Below, piece after piece: positions 7,823 to 16,333 of a DNA stretch of 64,000 bases. The DNA lies in contig NZ_BSOW01000017.1 in assembly GCF_030160715.1 (NCBI RefSeq), forward strand, positions 143,992 to 207,991. The letters run 5' to 3'. Made by a program: the position numbers and the translations under genes. The stretch is from Bradyrhizobium iriomotense. GTDB taxonomy: Bacteria; Pseudomonadota; Alphaproteobacteria; Rhizobiales; Xanthobacteraceae. The notes under the pieces were generated by a model. It saw only the letters and a program-made list of their open reading frames with translations, did no database searches and was not told where the DNA came from. Within the stretch, counting starts at the first letter, position 1; every line of letters begins with the position of its first letter.

Positions 7823-8962
7823 TCACGCAAATTTATTTGGGTTGATGAGGAATTTTTCGCCGGTCGCGCGTTTGGCATACACCGCAATATTGGCCGGATC
7901 GAGCACCTCGGGGAGCGACACGACCTTGGTGTAGTGGCTGGCGAACGTCGTCTTCAATTCGCTCGCGACGCGCTGGCGCAGCCGTCCGATCTCGGCCGGC
8001 CCGATCTTCTGGAGGAACGGGGTCAACAGCCAGCCGCCGACTCCCCAGGCCATGCCGAAGCCGGGCGGCAGCTCGATCGGCCGCGTGTCGAGCATGCCGT
8101 AGACATAGACCTGCTTGTGCACGCTGGAGCCGTAGCGGCTGTACTCCTTGGCGGTCTTGTTGATCGCGACTTCCATGCACCTGAGGATGTTGCCGGCAAG
8201 CCTGCCGCCACTGATGGCATCGAAGGCGATGGTGGCGCCGGTCTCGACCAGCGCATTGGTGAGATCGTCGAGGAAGCTCGGCGCGGTGGAATCGACGACG
8301 TATTTGGCGCCGATCTTGTGCAGGATGTCGGCCTGCTCCTTGCTGCGCACGATGTTGACGAGCGGGATGCCGTCCTTGATGCAGATCTTGTTCAGCATCT
8401 GCCCGAGATTGGAAGCGGCCGCCGTGTGCACCAGCGCCTTGTGGCCCTCGCGCTTCATCGTCTCGGTCATGCCGAGCGCGGTGAGCGGATTGACGAACCA
8501 GGACGCGCCCTCCGCCGCAGTCGTACCCTCGGGCAACGGCTGGCAGTCCCTCGCCTTCAGGGTTCGGTACTGCGCGTACATCGCGCCGCCGATCATCGAG
8601 ACCGTCTTGCCCAGCAGCGCTTTTGCAGCATCGGACGAGCCGGTCCTCATGACGACACCGGCGCCTTCATTGCCGACCGGCAGGGACTGGTCGAGCCGGG
8701 CGCCCATCGCCTGCATCGCGCCCTCCGGCACCTTCGCGGTGATGACGGGGGCATCCTTGGTGCCCGACGCCTTCGCGGTGCTCATGTCGGCGGCACCAAC
8801 CAAAAGCCCGAGGTCGGACGGATTGATCGGCGTCGCCTCGACGCGGACGACGACCTCGTCCGCGGCAGGCTCGGGGGTCGGCACATCGACGAGCGAGATT
8901 TCAAGCTCGCCGCTCTTCTTGATCAGAGAACGCAACTGAAGTCCGTTTCTGCCATCGCTCAT
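7823..8962 (-). CDS. Zinc-binding-type (MDR) dehydrogenase / quinone oxidoreductase-like
   Basis: The 379-aa medium-chain dehydrogenase has a GroES-like N-terminal half (VRVEATPINPSDLG, VGNEGAGVV) and a Rossmann half (VHTAAASNLGQMLNK, AFDAISGGRL). The structural-zinc cysteines of true alcohol dehydrogenases are missing, which points to a quinone-oxidoreductase-like or enoyl-reductase-like NADPH enzyme. The start is the ATG at 8962, and the gene follows eno by 40 nt on the same strand, so it may be read from the eno transcript. Substrate unknown. Confidence 0.85.
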   Translation of the reverse strand: MSDGRNGLQLRSLIKKSGELEISLVDVPTPEPAADEVVVRVEATPINPSDLGLLVGAADMSTAKASGTKDAPVITAKVPEGAMQAMGARLDQSLPVGNEGAGVVMRTGSSDAAKALLGKTVSMIGGAMYAQYRTLKARDCQPLPEGTTAAEGASWFVNPLTALGMTETMKREGHKALVHTAAASNLGQMLNKICIKDGIPLVNIVRSKEQADILHKIGAKYVVDSTAPSFLDDLTNALVETGATIAFDAISGGRLAGNILRCMEVAINKTAKEYSRYGSSVHKQVYVYGMLDTRPIELPPGFGMAWGVGGWLLTPFLQKIGPAEIGRLRQRVASELKTTFASHYTKVVSLPEVLDPANIAVYAKRATGEKFLINPNKFA

Positions 8963-9002
8963 GTCGACCTCCCCTTTTTCTGCTCGTTGGTCTGTTCGTT
9001 GC

Positions 9003-10286
9003 TTACGCCAGCGCCTTCAGCGCCGCCTTGCCGGGATAGACGGCCTGCTTGCCGAGCTGCTGCTCGATGCGCAGGAGCTGGTTGTATTTGGCAGTGCGAT
9101 CGGAACGCGCAAGGGAGCCGGTTTTGATCTGGCCGCAATTGGTGGCGACCGCGAGATCGGCGATGGTGGAATCTTCGGTCTCGCCGGAGCGGTGCGACAT
9201 GACGGAGGTGTAGCCGGCCTTGTGCGCCATCTCGACGGCGGCGAGCGTCTCGGTCAGCGTGCCGATCTGGTTGACCTTGATCAGGATCGAATTGGCCCGG
9301 CCCGCCTTGATGCCCTCTGACAGGCGCTTGACGTTGGTGACGAAGAGATCGTCGCCGACGAGCTGGCACTTCTTGCCGATCAGATCGGTCAGCTCCTTCC
9401 AGCCGTCCATGTCGTCCTCCGACATGCCGTCCTCGATCGTCACGATCGGATAGCGCGCAACGAGATCGGCGAGATACTTGGCCTGCTCGGAGATCGAGCG
9501 GGTCTTGCCCTCGCCTTCATAGACGTATTTGCCGCCCTTGAAGAACTCGGTCGAGGCGCAGTCGAGCCCGAGCACCACGTCGGAGCCCGCCTTGAAGCCG
9601 GCCTTGCCGATCGCGTTCATGACGAATTCGAGCGCGGCATCGGCCGACGGCAGGTTCGGCGCAAAGCCGCCTTCATCACCGACATTGGTGTTGTGGCCGG
9701 CCTTCTTCAGTTCGGACTTCAGCGTGTGGAAGACTTCCGCGCCATAGCGCAGGCCTTCGGCGAAGCTCGTGGCGCCGACCGGCAGGATCATGAACTCCTG
9801 GAAGTCGATCGGGTTGTCGGCGTGCACGCCGCCATTGATGATGTTCATCATCGGCACCGGCAGGACCCGCGCCGAAGTGCCGCCGACATAGCGATAGAGC
9901 GGCATGTCGAGCGATTGCGCGGCCGCCTTGGCGCAGGCCAGCGACACGCCGAGAATGGCGTTGGCGCCAAGACGGCTCTTGTTCGGCGTGCCGTCGAGAT
10001 CGATCATGATCTGGTCGATCTGGACCTGGTGCTCGACGTCCATGCCGCTGAGCGCCTCATAGATCTCGCCGTTGACGGCGCCGACGGCCTTCGAGACGCC
10101 CTTGCCGAGATAGCGGGTCTTGTCGGCGTCGCGCAGTTCCACCGCCTCATGGGCGCCGGTCGAGGCGCCCGAGGGCACCGCGGCGCGGCCGAGCGAGCCG
10201 TCTTCCAGCACGACGTCGACCTCGACGGTGGGATTGCCGCGGCTATCGAGAATTTCGCGGCCGATGATGTCGACAATAGCGGTCAT
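9003..10286 (-). CDS. eno: Enolase
   Basis: The 427-aa enolase interconverts 2-phosphoglycerate and phosphoenolpyruvate in glycolysis and gluconeogenesis. The N-terminal signature (ILDSRGNPTVEVDV), the Mg ligands (VLGLDCAST, TIEDGMSEDD, QLVGDDLFVTN), the catalytic lysine in ILIKVNQIGT and the C-terminal SHRSGETEDSTIADLAVA are all present. Length is normal. The ATG at 10286 begins MTAIVDIIGREILDSRGN, the standard start. The Vgb-like gene is transcribed divergently from the other side of a 175-nt gap. Confidence 0.98.
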   Translation of the reverse strand: MTAIVDIIGREILDSRGNPTVEVDVVLEDGSLGRAAVPSGASTGAHEAVELRDADKTRYLGKGVSKAVGAVNGEIYEALSGMDVEHQVQIDQIMIDLDGTPNKSRLGANAILGVSLACAKAAAQSLDMPLYRYVGGTSARVLPVPMMNIINGGVHADNPIDFQEFMILPVGATSFAEGLRYGAEVFHTLKSELKKAGHNTNVGDEGGFAPNLPSADAALEFVMNAIGKAGFKAGSDVVLGLDCASTEFFKGGKYVYEGEGKTRSISEQAKYLADLVARYPIVTIEDGMSEDDMDGWKELTDLIGKKCQLVGDDLFVTNVKRLSEGIKAGRANSILIKVNQIGTLTETLAAVEMAHKAGYTSVMSHRSGETEDSTIADLAVATNCGQIKTGSLARSDRTAKYNQLLRIEQQLGKQAVYPGKAALKALA

Positions 10287-10461
10287 GATTGCGCTTCCGT
10301 TCGTTAGAGCTGGGTCGTTGCGGGGGCGTCATACACGGAGCGCAAGCAAATGTGAACGCTTGGGCCACCGCCTTCGACTGACGCCTGAGGAGCCTCAGAC
10401 TAAGCTTGAGGCCACTGGGTCTGCGCGTCCATCCTCCATCCTAGACAGTCGGGGTAACGCC

Positions 10462-11439
10462 ATGAATCGCCGCCAGTTTCTCGCCTCCAGCGCCGTCCTC
10501 ATCGCCGCCCGCCCAAGTTTTGCGCAGGAAGGCCCGTTCCGGACAAAATATTTCCCGATCAGCCCCGGTATCGGCCTGCACGACCTCACGCCTGCCCCCG
10601 ACGGCACGATCTGGTTCACCGCGCAAGGCAAGGGCATGCTGGGCAAGCTCGATCCGAAGGAAGGCTCGTTCAAGACCGTCAGCCTCGGCCAGGGCGCCGC
10701 GCCGCATGGCGTGACGATCGGCCCCGATGGCGCGCCCTGGATCACCGAGGGCGGCCAGAACGCGATCGCTCGGGTCGATCCCGGCGACCTCAAGGTCACC
10801 CTGTTCCGTCTCCCTGAAAAATTCGCCCAGGCCAATCTCAACACCGGTGTATTCGACAAGGCCGGCATCTACTGGTTCACCGGGCAGTCCGGCTACTACG
10901 GCCGGCTCGAGCCAAAGTCTGGCGAGATGACGGTGTTCAAGGCGCCGAAGGGCATCGGGCCCTATGGCATCACCGTGACGCCCAAAGGCGACATCTGGTA
11001 CGCCTCGCTCGCCGGCAGCTATATCGCCAGGATCGATCTTGCGACCGGCAACGCCGGCGTCGTGCAGCCAACGACACCGAATGCCGGTTCACGTCGGGTG
11101 TGGTCGGATTCAAAGAGCCGGATCTGGGTCAGCGAGTGGAACAGCGGGCACGTGTCGGTGCACGATCCCGCCGACGGTTCGTGGAAAACCTGGAAGTTGC
11201 CGGGCGAGCATCCCCGCGCCTATGCGGTTTTCGTCGACGACAAGGACAAGGTGTGGCTGACCGATTTTTCCGCCAACGCCATCGTCCGCTTCGATCCCCT
11301 GACCGAGAAGTTCAACGTCGTCGCCAGCGACAAGCCGAATGCGAATGTCCGCCAGCTTGATGGCAGGCCGGGCGAGCTCTGGGGCTGCGAGTCCGGCAAC
11401 GACCGCGTCGTCATGATCCAGACGCTCGCAACCGGTTGA
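10462..11439 (+). CDS. Exported virginiamycin B lyase-like beta-propeller protein
   Basis: The 325-aa protein begins with a short RR-containing export signal (MNRRQFLASSAVLIAARPSFAQ) and then a six- or seven-bladed propeller built of repeats such as APDGTIWFTAQGKGMLGKLD, GPDGAPWITEGGQNAIARVD and TPKGDIWYASLAGSYIARID. This is the pattern of Vgb streptogramin lyases and related NHL/SMP-30-like proteins. True Vgb enzymes are cytosolic antibiotic lyases. Export makes a different, unknown function more likely here. The ATG at 10462 is chosen because it starts the signal peptide, although the frame is open further upstream across the eno start. The next gene, queF, is separated by a repeat. Confidence 0.82.
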   Translation: MNRRQFLASSAVLIAARPSFAQEGPFRTKYFPISPGIGLHDLTPAPDGTIWFTAQGKGMLGKLDPKEGSFKTVSLGQGAAPHGVTIGPDGAPWITEGGQNAIARVDPGDLKVTLFRLPEKFAQANLNTGVFDKAGIYWFTGQSGYYGRLEPKSGEMTVFKAPKGIGPYGITVTPKGDIWYASLAGSYIARIDLATGNAGVVQPTTPNAGSRRVWSDSKSRIWVSEWNSGHVSVHDPADGSWKTWKLPGEHPRAYAVFVDDKDKVWLTDFSANAIVRFDPLTEKFNVVASDKPNANVRQLDGRPGELWGCESGNDRVVMIQTLATG

Positions 11440-11473
11440 CGGCAGCCGCAATTACGTCCATCCCGGCATCCTC

Positions 11474-11560
11474 TAGAGCGCGATGTTGATCGCGCTCTAG
11501 CTTTTCGATTGAGCATGATCCTTTCGGAAAACCGGTGCCCACTTTTCCGGATCATGCTCC
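11474..11560. repeat. Palindromic repeat family 2, copy 1 (divergent)
   Basis: The element has a TAGAGCGCGATGTTGATCGC stem and a facing pair GGATCATGC / GCATGATCC around AACCGGTGCCCACTTTTCC. It is a diverged relative of the elements at 12776, 30617 and 48749, and ends 15 nt before the queF start. Confidence 0.75.
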
Positions 11561-11574
11561 AAAGGATGCAAGCG

Positions 11575-12027
11575 ATGGCGAAAAAACCTCTCCAGCTCGG
11601 CCGCGCGGTCGAATGGCCGCACACGCCGGAAGAAGCCCAGCTCGACCGCGTGCCCAATCCGCAAAAGGGCTCGGATTACCTGGTGCGTTTCACCGTGCCG
11701 GAATTCACCTCGATCTGCCCGGTCACGGGCCAGCCGGATTTCGCGCATCTCGTCATCGACTACGCACCAGCTGCGTGGCTGCTCGAGTCCAAGTCGCTCA
11801 AGCTCTATGTTGCGAGCTTCCGCAATCACGGCGCCTTCCACGAGGACTGCACCGTGATGATCGGCAAGCGCATCGCCTCTGAGATCAAGCCGAAATGGAT
11901 CCGGATCGGCGGCTACTGGTATCCGCGCGGCGGCATCCCGATCGACGTGTTCTGGCAGACCGGCCGCGTGCCGAAGGGATTGTGGGTGCCGGAGCAAGGC
12001 GTGGCGCCGTATCGCGGGCGGGGTTAG
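11575..12027 (+). CDS. queF: NADPH-dependent 7-cyano-7-deazaguanine reductase
   Basis: The 150-aa monofunctional QueF reduces the nitrile preQ0 to the amine preQ1 in queuosine synthesis. Seen are the nucleophile Cys48 and proton donor Asp55 (TSICPVTGQPDFAHL) and the QueF signature ESKSLKLY at 71-78, with the preQ0-binding glutamate in NHGAFHED. The frame is open back into the repeat element (from 11509), but the ATG at 11575 has AAGGA eight bases upstream and gives the normal length. The other queuosine genes are not in the window. Confidence 0.95.
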   Translation: MAKKPLQLGRAVEWPHTPEEAQLDRVPNPQKGSDYLVRFTVPEFTSICPVTGQPDFAHLVIDYAPAAWLLESKSLKLYVASFRNHGAFHEDCTVMIGKRIASEIKPKWIRIGGYWYPRGGIPIDVFWQTGRVPKGLWVPEQGVAPYRGRG

Positions 12028-12080
12028 CAGGATTATTGGCAGCGGGTATCGTCCGTCGCGAGTTGCGCTGCTTGATCCTC

Positions 12081-12548
12081 TCAGGCCTCTCTCAGGGCGG
12101 GATCCGGCAAGGTCCAGACAGCTGTTGGAACATGATCGCCAGTGTCCGTTCGAGAACTTGTCGTCGATCCACGAACGAAGCCGGTCGAACGAAATAGAGC
12201 GTTTCCTGCCTCATTGCGCTCCTTTACCCTGGCGGAGGCGTGAGGAAAGCGCTGCATGAGCTCAGTAATCAGAAAGCGCCCAATGCCACGTCGCCAGTGG
12301 TCAGGATGGACACACACTCTGATATCGTTATCGATGCTTCCGACGAAGCCGACAGGCCGTGCTTCCAGAATAGCGATGAAATAGTTGCGCCAGTGCAACT
12401 TCATATAGGTCCGCTGTTGCTGCGAAGTGATTTGAGCCTGTTGAAGGAACCACTTGCCGGTCTCTGGACCAGTACGCAAATCGCGCACAAATTCCCAATA
12501 GTCTTCAGTGCAAGGGACGAATTGCATTTGTCGTTGAGACAGGCGCAT
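12081..12548 (-). CDS. GNAT-family N-acetyltransferase
   Basis: The 155-aa protein shows the GNAT core. There is a beta-strand with RPVGFVGSIDNDIRVCVHPD, then the acetyl-CoA pyrophosphate loop RRGIGRF, then a helix and the late motif NEAGNALFRSTGF. It probably acetylates a small molecule or N-terminus, but nothing here indicates the substrate. The last residues (SSRTDTGDHVPTAVW) are not conserved that I know. Base composition is clearly less GC-rich than in neighbouring genes, with many A/T third positions, which suggests recent acquisition. It faces queF tail to tail and is followed upstream by AT-rich sequence and a repeat. Confidence 0.75.
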   Translation of the reverse strand: MRLSQRQMQFVPCTEDYWEFVRDLRTGPETGKWFLQQAQITSQQQRTYMKLHWRNYFIAILEARPVGFVGSIDNDIRVCVHPDHWRRGIGRFLITELMQRFPHASARVKERNEAGNALFRSTGFVRGSTTSSRTDTGDHVPTAVWTLPDPALREA

Positions 12549-12884
12549 GACGAGAAGCGAAAGCTTGGACGAGCTCTTCAGAAAAAAGGAAGGTCAACTC
12601 GAGATTTAATATTCTTGCCGTGTCAGCGAGGCGGCCCCGGCGGCATTCTGGAATTAGCGATGGATTTTGTCGCATAACCGAAAACACTTCAAGCAAATTC
12701 AGTTTGACCATCACGCCAAAGGGACGAAAGACCTCGCCGCAGCTACGCCGCGACTGGCTCGTCTCAACGGGCCATTAGAGCATGATCCGGAAAAGTGTGA
12801 AGCGGTTTTCCGAAAAGATCATGCTCAAACAACAACCTAAAGCGCGATGATGATTCATCCCAATCTCATCGCGCTTTAGGCGAC
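12549..12884. other. Intergenic region with repeat, AT-richer left half
   Basis: The 336 bases between the acetyltransferase start and the chemoreceptor stop contain AT-rich sequence to about 12720, which may hold the acetyltransferase promoter, and the family-2 repeat at 12776-12878. I see no further gene. Confidence 0.6.
12776..12878. repeat. Palindromic repeat family 2, copy 2
   Basis: The element runs from TAGAGCATGATCCGG through AAAACCGCTTC-type sequence (reverse strand) to the stem AAGCGCGATGATGATTCATC / CAATCTCATCGCGCTTTA. It is the reverse orientation of the copies at 30617 and 48749 and lies 6 nt beyond the chemoreceptor stop codon. Confidence 0.85.
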
Positions 12885-14978
12885 TTAGGCCACCGCCCGC
12901 ACCCTGCTGATGAAGCTGTCGACCTCCGTCGTGAGCAAGGTCGACTGGCTCGACAGGTTGGCGGCGGCCTGGAGCACACCCGCTGCGGCGCGGCCGGTCT
13001 CGTTGGCTGATGAGGAGACGCTAGCGATGTTGCGCGTCACGGTGGAGGTCGCTTCCGCGGTGTGCTGCACCGTGCTCGCGATCTCCGCCGTCGCCTTGTT
13101 CTGCTCCTCGACGGCGGAGGCGATGACGCGGTTGATGCTCGATACCTCCTCGATGGTCTTGACGATGCCGTCGATCGCGGAGACCGCCTTCTGCGTCGCT
13201 TCCTGGATCTGGGTGATCTGGGTGCTGATCTCTTCGGTCGCCTTCGCGGTCTGCGAGGCCAGGTTCTTCACCTCACTCGCCACCACCGCAAAGCCCTTGC
13301 CGGATTCGCCGGCGCGCGCGGCTTCGATGGTCGCGTTGAGCGCGAGCAGGTTGGTCTGGCCCGCGATCGAGGTGATCAGGCCGATCACCTCGCCGATGCG
13401 GTCGGCGCCCTCGACGAGCGCGCGCACCGTGGTGTCGGTCTCCTTCACAGTATCGACCGCCTGCTCGGTGGCGCGCGTCGCCTGCTCGACCTGGCGGTTG
13501 ATCTCGCGAATGGAGGCGTTGAGCTCCTCGGCCGCCGCGGCGACGGTCTGCACGCCGCCGCCGACCTGGTCGGCGAGGTTCGAGGCCGAGCCGGCCTGAT
13601 CCTGCGCCTGCGCCGCGGTGCCCGACATCGAGCGCGCGGTGGTCTCGAGTTCGTTCGAGGCTTCCGACAGCGTCTGCACCATTTGGCCGATGCGGCTCTC
13701 GAACTGCCTGACGAGGCCTGCGAGCTCCGAGGCCCGCTTCTCCTTGTCGGCGCGCTCGGCGGCCTGATCGCCCGAGAGGCGCTCGGCGTTGATCATGGCC
13801 TCCTTGAACACTTGCAAGGCGGCAGCCATGCGGCCGATCTCGTCGTTGCGGTCGAGGCCTGGAACTTCATTCGCGAAGTCGTGCGCTGCAAAGCGGGTCA
13901 TGACGCCGGTGATGGCGCTCAGCGGACGCGTCACGCGGTTGCGTACCATGAGCAACCCGCCAATCATGAGTGCGATCGACACCGGCAGCAGCAGCCCGTA
14001 CAGAATCAAGCCGAGCCGCGCCTGCGCGGCCCCCTCCTCGGCGCGCGCGATCATATCGACGAGCGCGGATTGGGTCACGCGGACGAGCTTCTCGGCACCG
14101 ACGAGCTGGCGATCTCGATGTTCGATGCCGGTGACGCCGGCAGGCTCGCCCTTCAGAAGGCGCCCGGCCATCGTGTTGCGATCGTCGTAGAGTTGACCGG
14201 ACATATCGGGTTCAGCGTCGCGGATTGCCTGCAACAGCGAGGGCGAGGCTGCGTTTGCACTGAGATCGCGGACGGTGCGCCAGGCCTGCTGTGAGCGGCC
14301 GCGCTGGTCAGCAAAATCGAACCCCTCGGAGATGGTCCAGGTCTTGCCCGCCATGATCGAGCTGAATTGCGACAGAATGGTTTGACCGACCGTATCGCGG
14401 GCAAGCCAGGAGGATTGCTTGATCAGCAGCAGTCGGTCCACCATGGGATCAATCAATATCATCGAAGCGTCAAGGTGAGCCGCGGCCTCGCTGACTGCAT
14501 CCATATAGGCGGTGCTTGCCTTCGCCCAGCTCGGAAGAAGATCAGCGTCGCGCGCGGCCTTCTCCTGACGCAGGGCCCCCAGGACGCGCAGCCGCAGCCC
14601 CTCCAGCTGCTCCCAAATGGCGCGCATCTTTTGCAGGCGCTCCGACAGGCCGGACAGATCCACCTGTTCGGAGGTCTGCAAGGCCTGCGCGTGGGTCTTG
14701 ACGGCAGCGCCCCGCCATTCCTGGATCTGGTTGACGATGCTGTCCGAAGCGACGGTGGCAGACGACAGGTTGCCCAACGTATCGCCGCGCTCGAGACGAA
14801 ACGCCACGAGTGCATTCGTCATGTCGCGGCTGGCGACTGCAAGTGAAACGATGCGGTTGCCATCGGCAAAGCGGCCGACGGCCTGCTTCAGCCCGTGGGC
14901 GCAGATAACAACAAGCACGACACCGAGGGAGCCGACCACGGCCCCCAGCACCCGGGCGACCGAACGTTGCTTTTGCAT
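12885..14978 (-). CDS. Methyl-accepting chemotaxis protein
   Basis: The 697-aa transmembrane chemoreceptor has an N-terminal membrane helix (about 9-30), a helical periplasmic sensor region (about 35-325), a second membrane helix (about 325-346, ILYGLLLPVSIALMIGGLLM), a HAMP domain (NRVTRPLSAITGVMTRFAAHDF) and a cytoplasmic signalling domain. The conserved tip reads TNLLALNATIEAARAGESGK, where CheA and CheW bind. It controls CheA kinase in response to an unknown ligand. There is no obvious C-terminal CheR/CheB pentapeptide (the end is SRVRAVA). It is monocistronic, with its own AT-rich upstream region, and a repeat begins just after its stop. Confidence 0.95.
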   Translation of the reverse strand: MQKQRSVARVLGAVVGSLGVVLVVICAHGLKQAVGRFADGNRIVSLAVASRDMTNALVAFRLERGDTLGNLSSATVASDSIVNQIQEWRGAAVKTHAQALQTSEQVDLSGLSERLQKMRAIWEQLEGLRLRVLGALRQEKAARDADLLPSWAKASTAYMDAVSEAAAHLDASMILIDPMVDRLLLIKQSSWLARDTVGQTILSQFSSIMAGKTWTISEGFDFADQRGRSQQAWRTVRDLSANAASPSLLQAIRDAEPDMSGQLYDDRNTMAGRLLKGEPAGVTGIEHRDRQLVGAEKLVRVTQSALVDMIARAEEGAAQARLGLILYGLLLPVSIALMIGGLLMVRNRVTRPLSAITGVMTRFAAHDFANEVPGLDRNDEIGRMAAALQVFKEAMINAERLSGDQAAERADKEKRASELAGLVRQFESRIGQMVQTLSEASNELETTARSMSGTAAQAQDQAGSASNLADQVGGGVQTVAAAAEELNASIREINRQVEQATRATEQAVDTVKETDTTVRALVEGADRIGEVIGLITSIAGQTNLLALNATIEAARAGESGKGFAVVASEVKNLASQTAKATEEISTQITQIQEATQKAVSAIDGIVKTIEEVSSINRVIASAVEEQNKATAEIASTVQHTAEATSTVTRNIASVSSSANETGRAAAGVLQAAANLSSQSTLLTTEVDSFISRVRAVA

Positions 14979-15079
14979 CGAATGTTCCAGCGTGGTGATG
15001 CCGCAACCGGGCGGCTTGCCGGGACAATGGAACCTAAAAATGAGATTTGATTTAAATTTGAAAATCCATCACCCCCGTA

Positions 15080-15109
15080 ATTCTACGAGGGAAAGGGACG
15101 TTGCGGCAA
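15080..15109 (-). promoter_or_regulatory. Candidate sigma-70-type promoter of the chemoreceptor gene
   Basis: On the minus strand TTGCCG and TAGAAT stand 18 bp apart, about 100 nt upstream of the chemoreceptor start, and are followed by an AT-rich leader (CAAATTTAAATCAAATC). This is a motif match only. Confidence 0.35.
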
Positions 15110-15124
15110 CGAATTGCTAAGCCG

Positions 15125-16333
15125 TCAGGCCCGCGCATCCGCCGGCGCGCGCTGCCTGAGCAGCCGCGCACAGACCAGCCCCAGCACCACCATGATGCCA
15201 GCACTAGCGAACAGCGTCGGTCCCTTGCCGCCATGCGCAAGCCCGAAGCCATAGGCGAGCGGGCCGACGGTCTGGCCCATGAAGAAGAAGAACGAGTGCA
15301 GCGACAGCGCGGTGGCGCGCGCTTCGACCGACAGCTCGCTGGCAAAGACCTGAAGGCAGCCATGGGCCATGTAGAAGCCCCAACCCATCACCACGAGGTT
15401 GAGCGTCTGGATTTCCCAGCGCGGACCGAAGGCGACCGCGACGAGTTGCGAGGCCACCAGCACGGTGCCCGCGATCATCATGCCCTTGACGCCAAGCCAC
15501 GGCAGAAGGCGCGACACCGTCATGGTGTAAAACAGCCCGCCGACCGCAAAGCCGGCGATGACGATGCCGGCAACGGACAGCGAGGTCTCGCCGAGGTCGA
15601 ACAGGAACGAGGCGATGTAGGGAAACAGGCCGAGCACGCAGCAGCCTTCGATGAACACGGCCGAGTAGCACACCGGCGCGTTCGGATTGGTGAAGATGGT
15701 GCGATAGCCGGTCCTCAGCGCCGAAAGGCTCGTCTTCGGCGGATGTTTGATCTTGGCGCCGCGGAAGCCGGCCGCGACTGCAATCGAGGCCACGATGACC
15801 AGCACGCCGAGCACGGCCAGCACGCCGCGCCAGCCCAGGAAGTCGCCGATCAGGCCGGACGCAGATGCGCCCAGGAGGTTGCCGGTCATGGCGCCCGCGA
15901 GCGTGCGGCCGATCGCGATCTGCCGCTTCTCAGGTCCGACGAGATCGCTGGTCAGGCTCAGCGCAATCGGAAACACGCCGCCCGAGCCGACGCCGGCCAG
16001 GATACGGGTAGCAAACAGCAGCGGGAACGAGGTCGAGAGCGCGCCGAGGATGCTCGCGACGCCGAGCACCGCAAGGCAGCCAATCATCAATCGTGGCTTG
16101 CCGAAGAGATCGGCGGCGGCGCCGATCAGCGGCTGGATGACCGCGAAGGTGAAAGCAAAGACTGCGGAGAAGCCTGCGGCGGTCGCGATGCTGACGCTGA
16201 AATCCTCGGCGATGTGCGGCAGCACCGGGTCGAGCGCCCGGGCCGAGAGCGCCGCCGCAAAGCTCGCGCCGGAGATGACGTAGAGAGCCGGCGGCAAGCC
16301 GTGATCGTGCGGCCGCGCCTCTCCTTGCGACAT
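15125..16333 (-). CDS. Major facilitator superfamily transporter
   Basis: The 402-aa inner-membrane protein has about 12 hydrophobic helices and the MFS loop 2-3 pattern (GAAADLFGKPRLMIG), plus a motif-C-like GSGGVFPIALSLTSDLVGPEKR in the first half. It resembles drug/sugar exporters of the MFS-1 family, but the substrate is unknown. The ATG at 16333 overlaps the kdsA stop as TGATG on the minus strand, so it is translationally coupled to kdsA. The open frame further upstream to 16864 lies antisense-shifted inside kdsA and is not used. Coupling to a KDO-synthesis gene is suggestive but not proof of a cell-envelope role. Confidence 0.88.
   Translation of the reverse strand: MSQGEARPHDHGLPPALYVISGASFAAALSARALDPVLPHIAEDFSVSIATAAGFSAVFAFTFAVIQPLIGAAADLFGKPRLMIGCLAVLGVASILGALSTSFPLLFATRILAGVGSGGVFPIALSLTSDLVGPEKRQIAIGRTLAGAMTGNLLGASASGLIGDFLGWRGVLAVLGVLVIVASIAVAAGFRGAKIKHPPKTSLSALRTGYRTIFTNPNAPVCYSAVFIEGCCVLGLFPYIASFLFDLGETSLSVAGIVIAGFAVGGLFYTMTVSRLLPWLGVKGMMIAGTVLVASQLVAVAFGPRWEIQTLNLVVMGWGFYMAHGCLQVFASELSVEARATALSLHSFFFFMGQTVGPLAYGFGLAHGGKGPTLFASAGIMVVLGLVCARLLRQRAPADARA

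Noticed and set aside
12505..12714. 69-codon minus-strand frame upstream of the acetyltransferase
   Set aside because: It overlaps the acetyltransferase start, has no ribosome site and no recognisable sequence. More likely AT-rich leader DNA.
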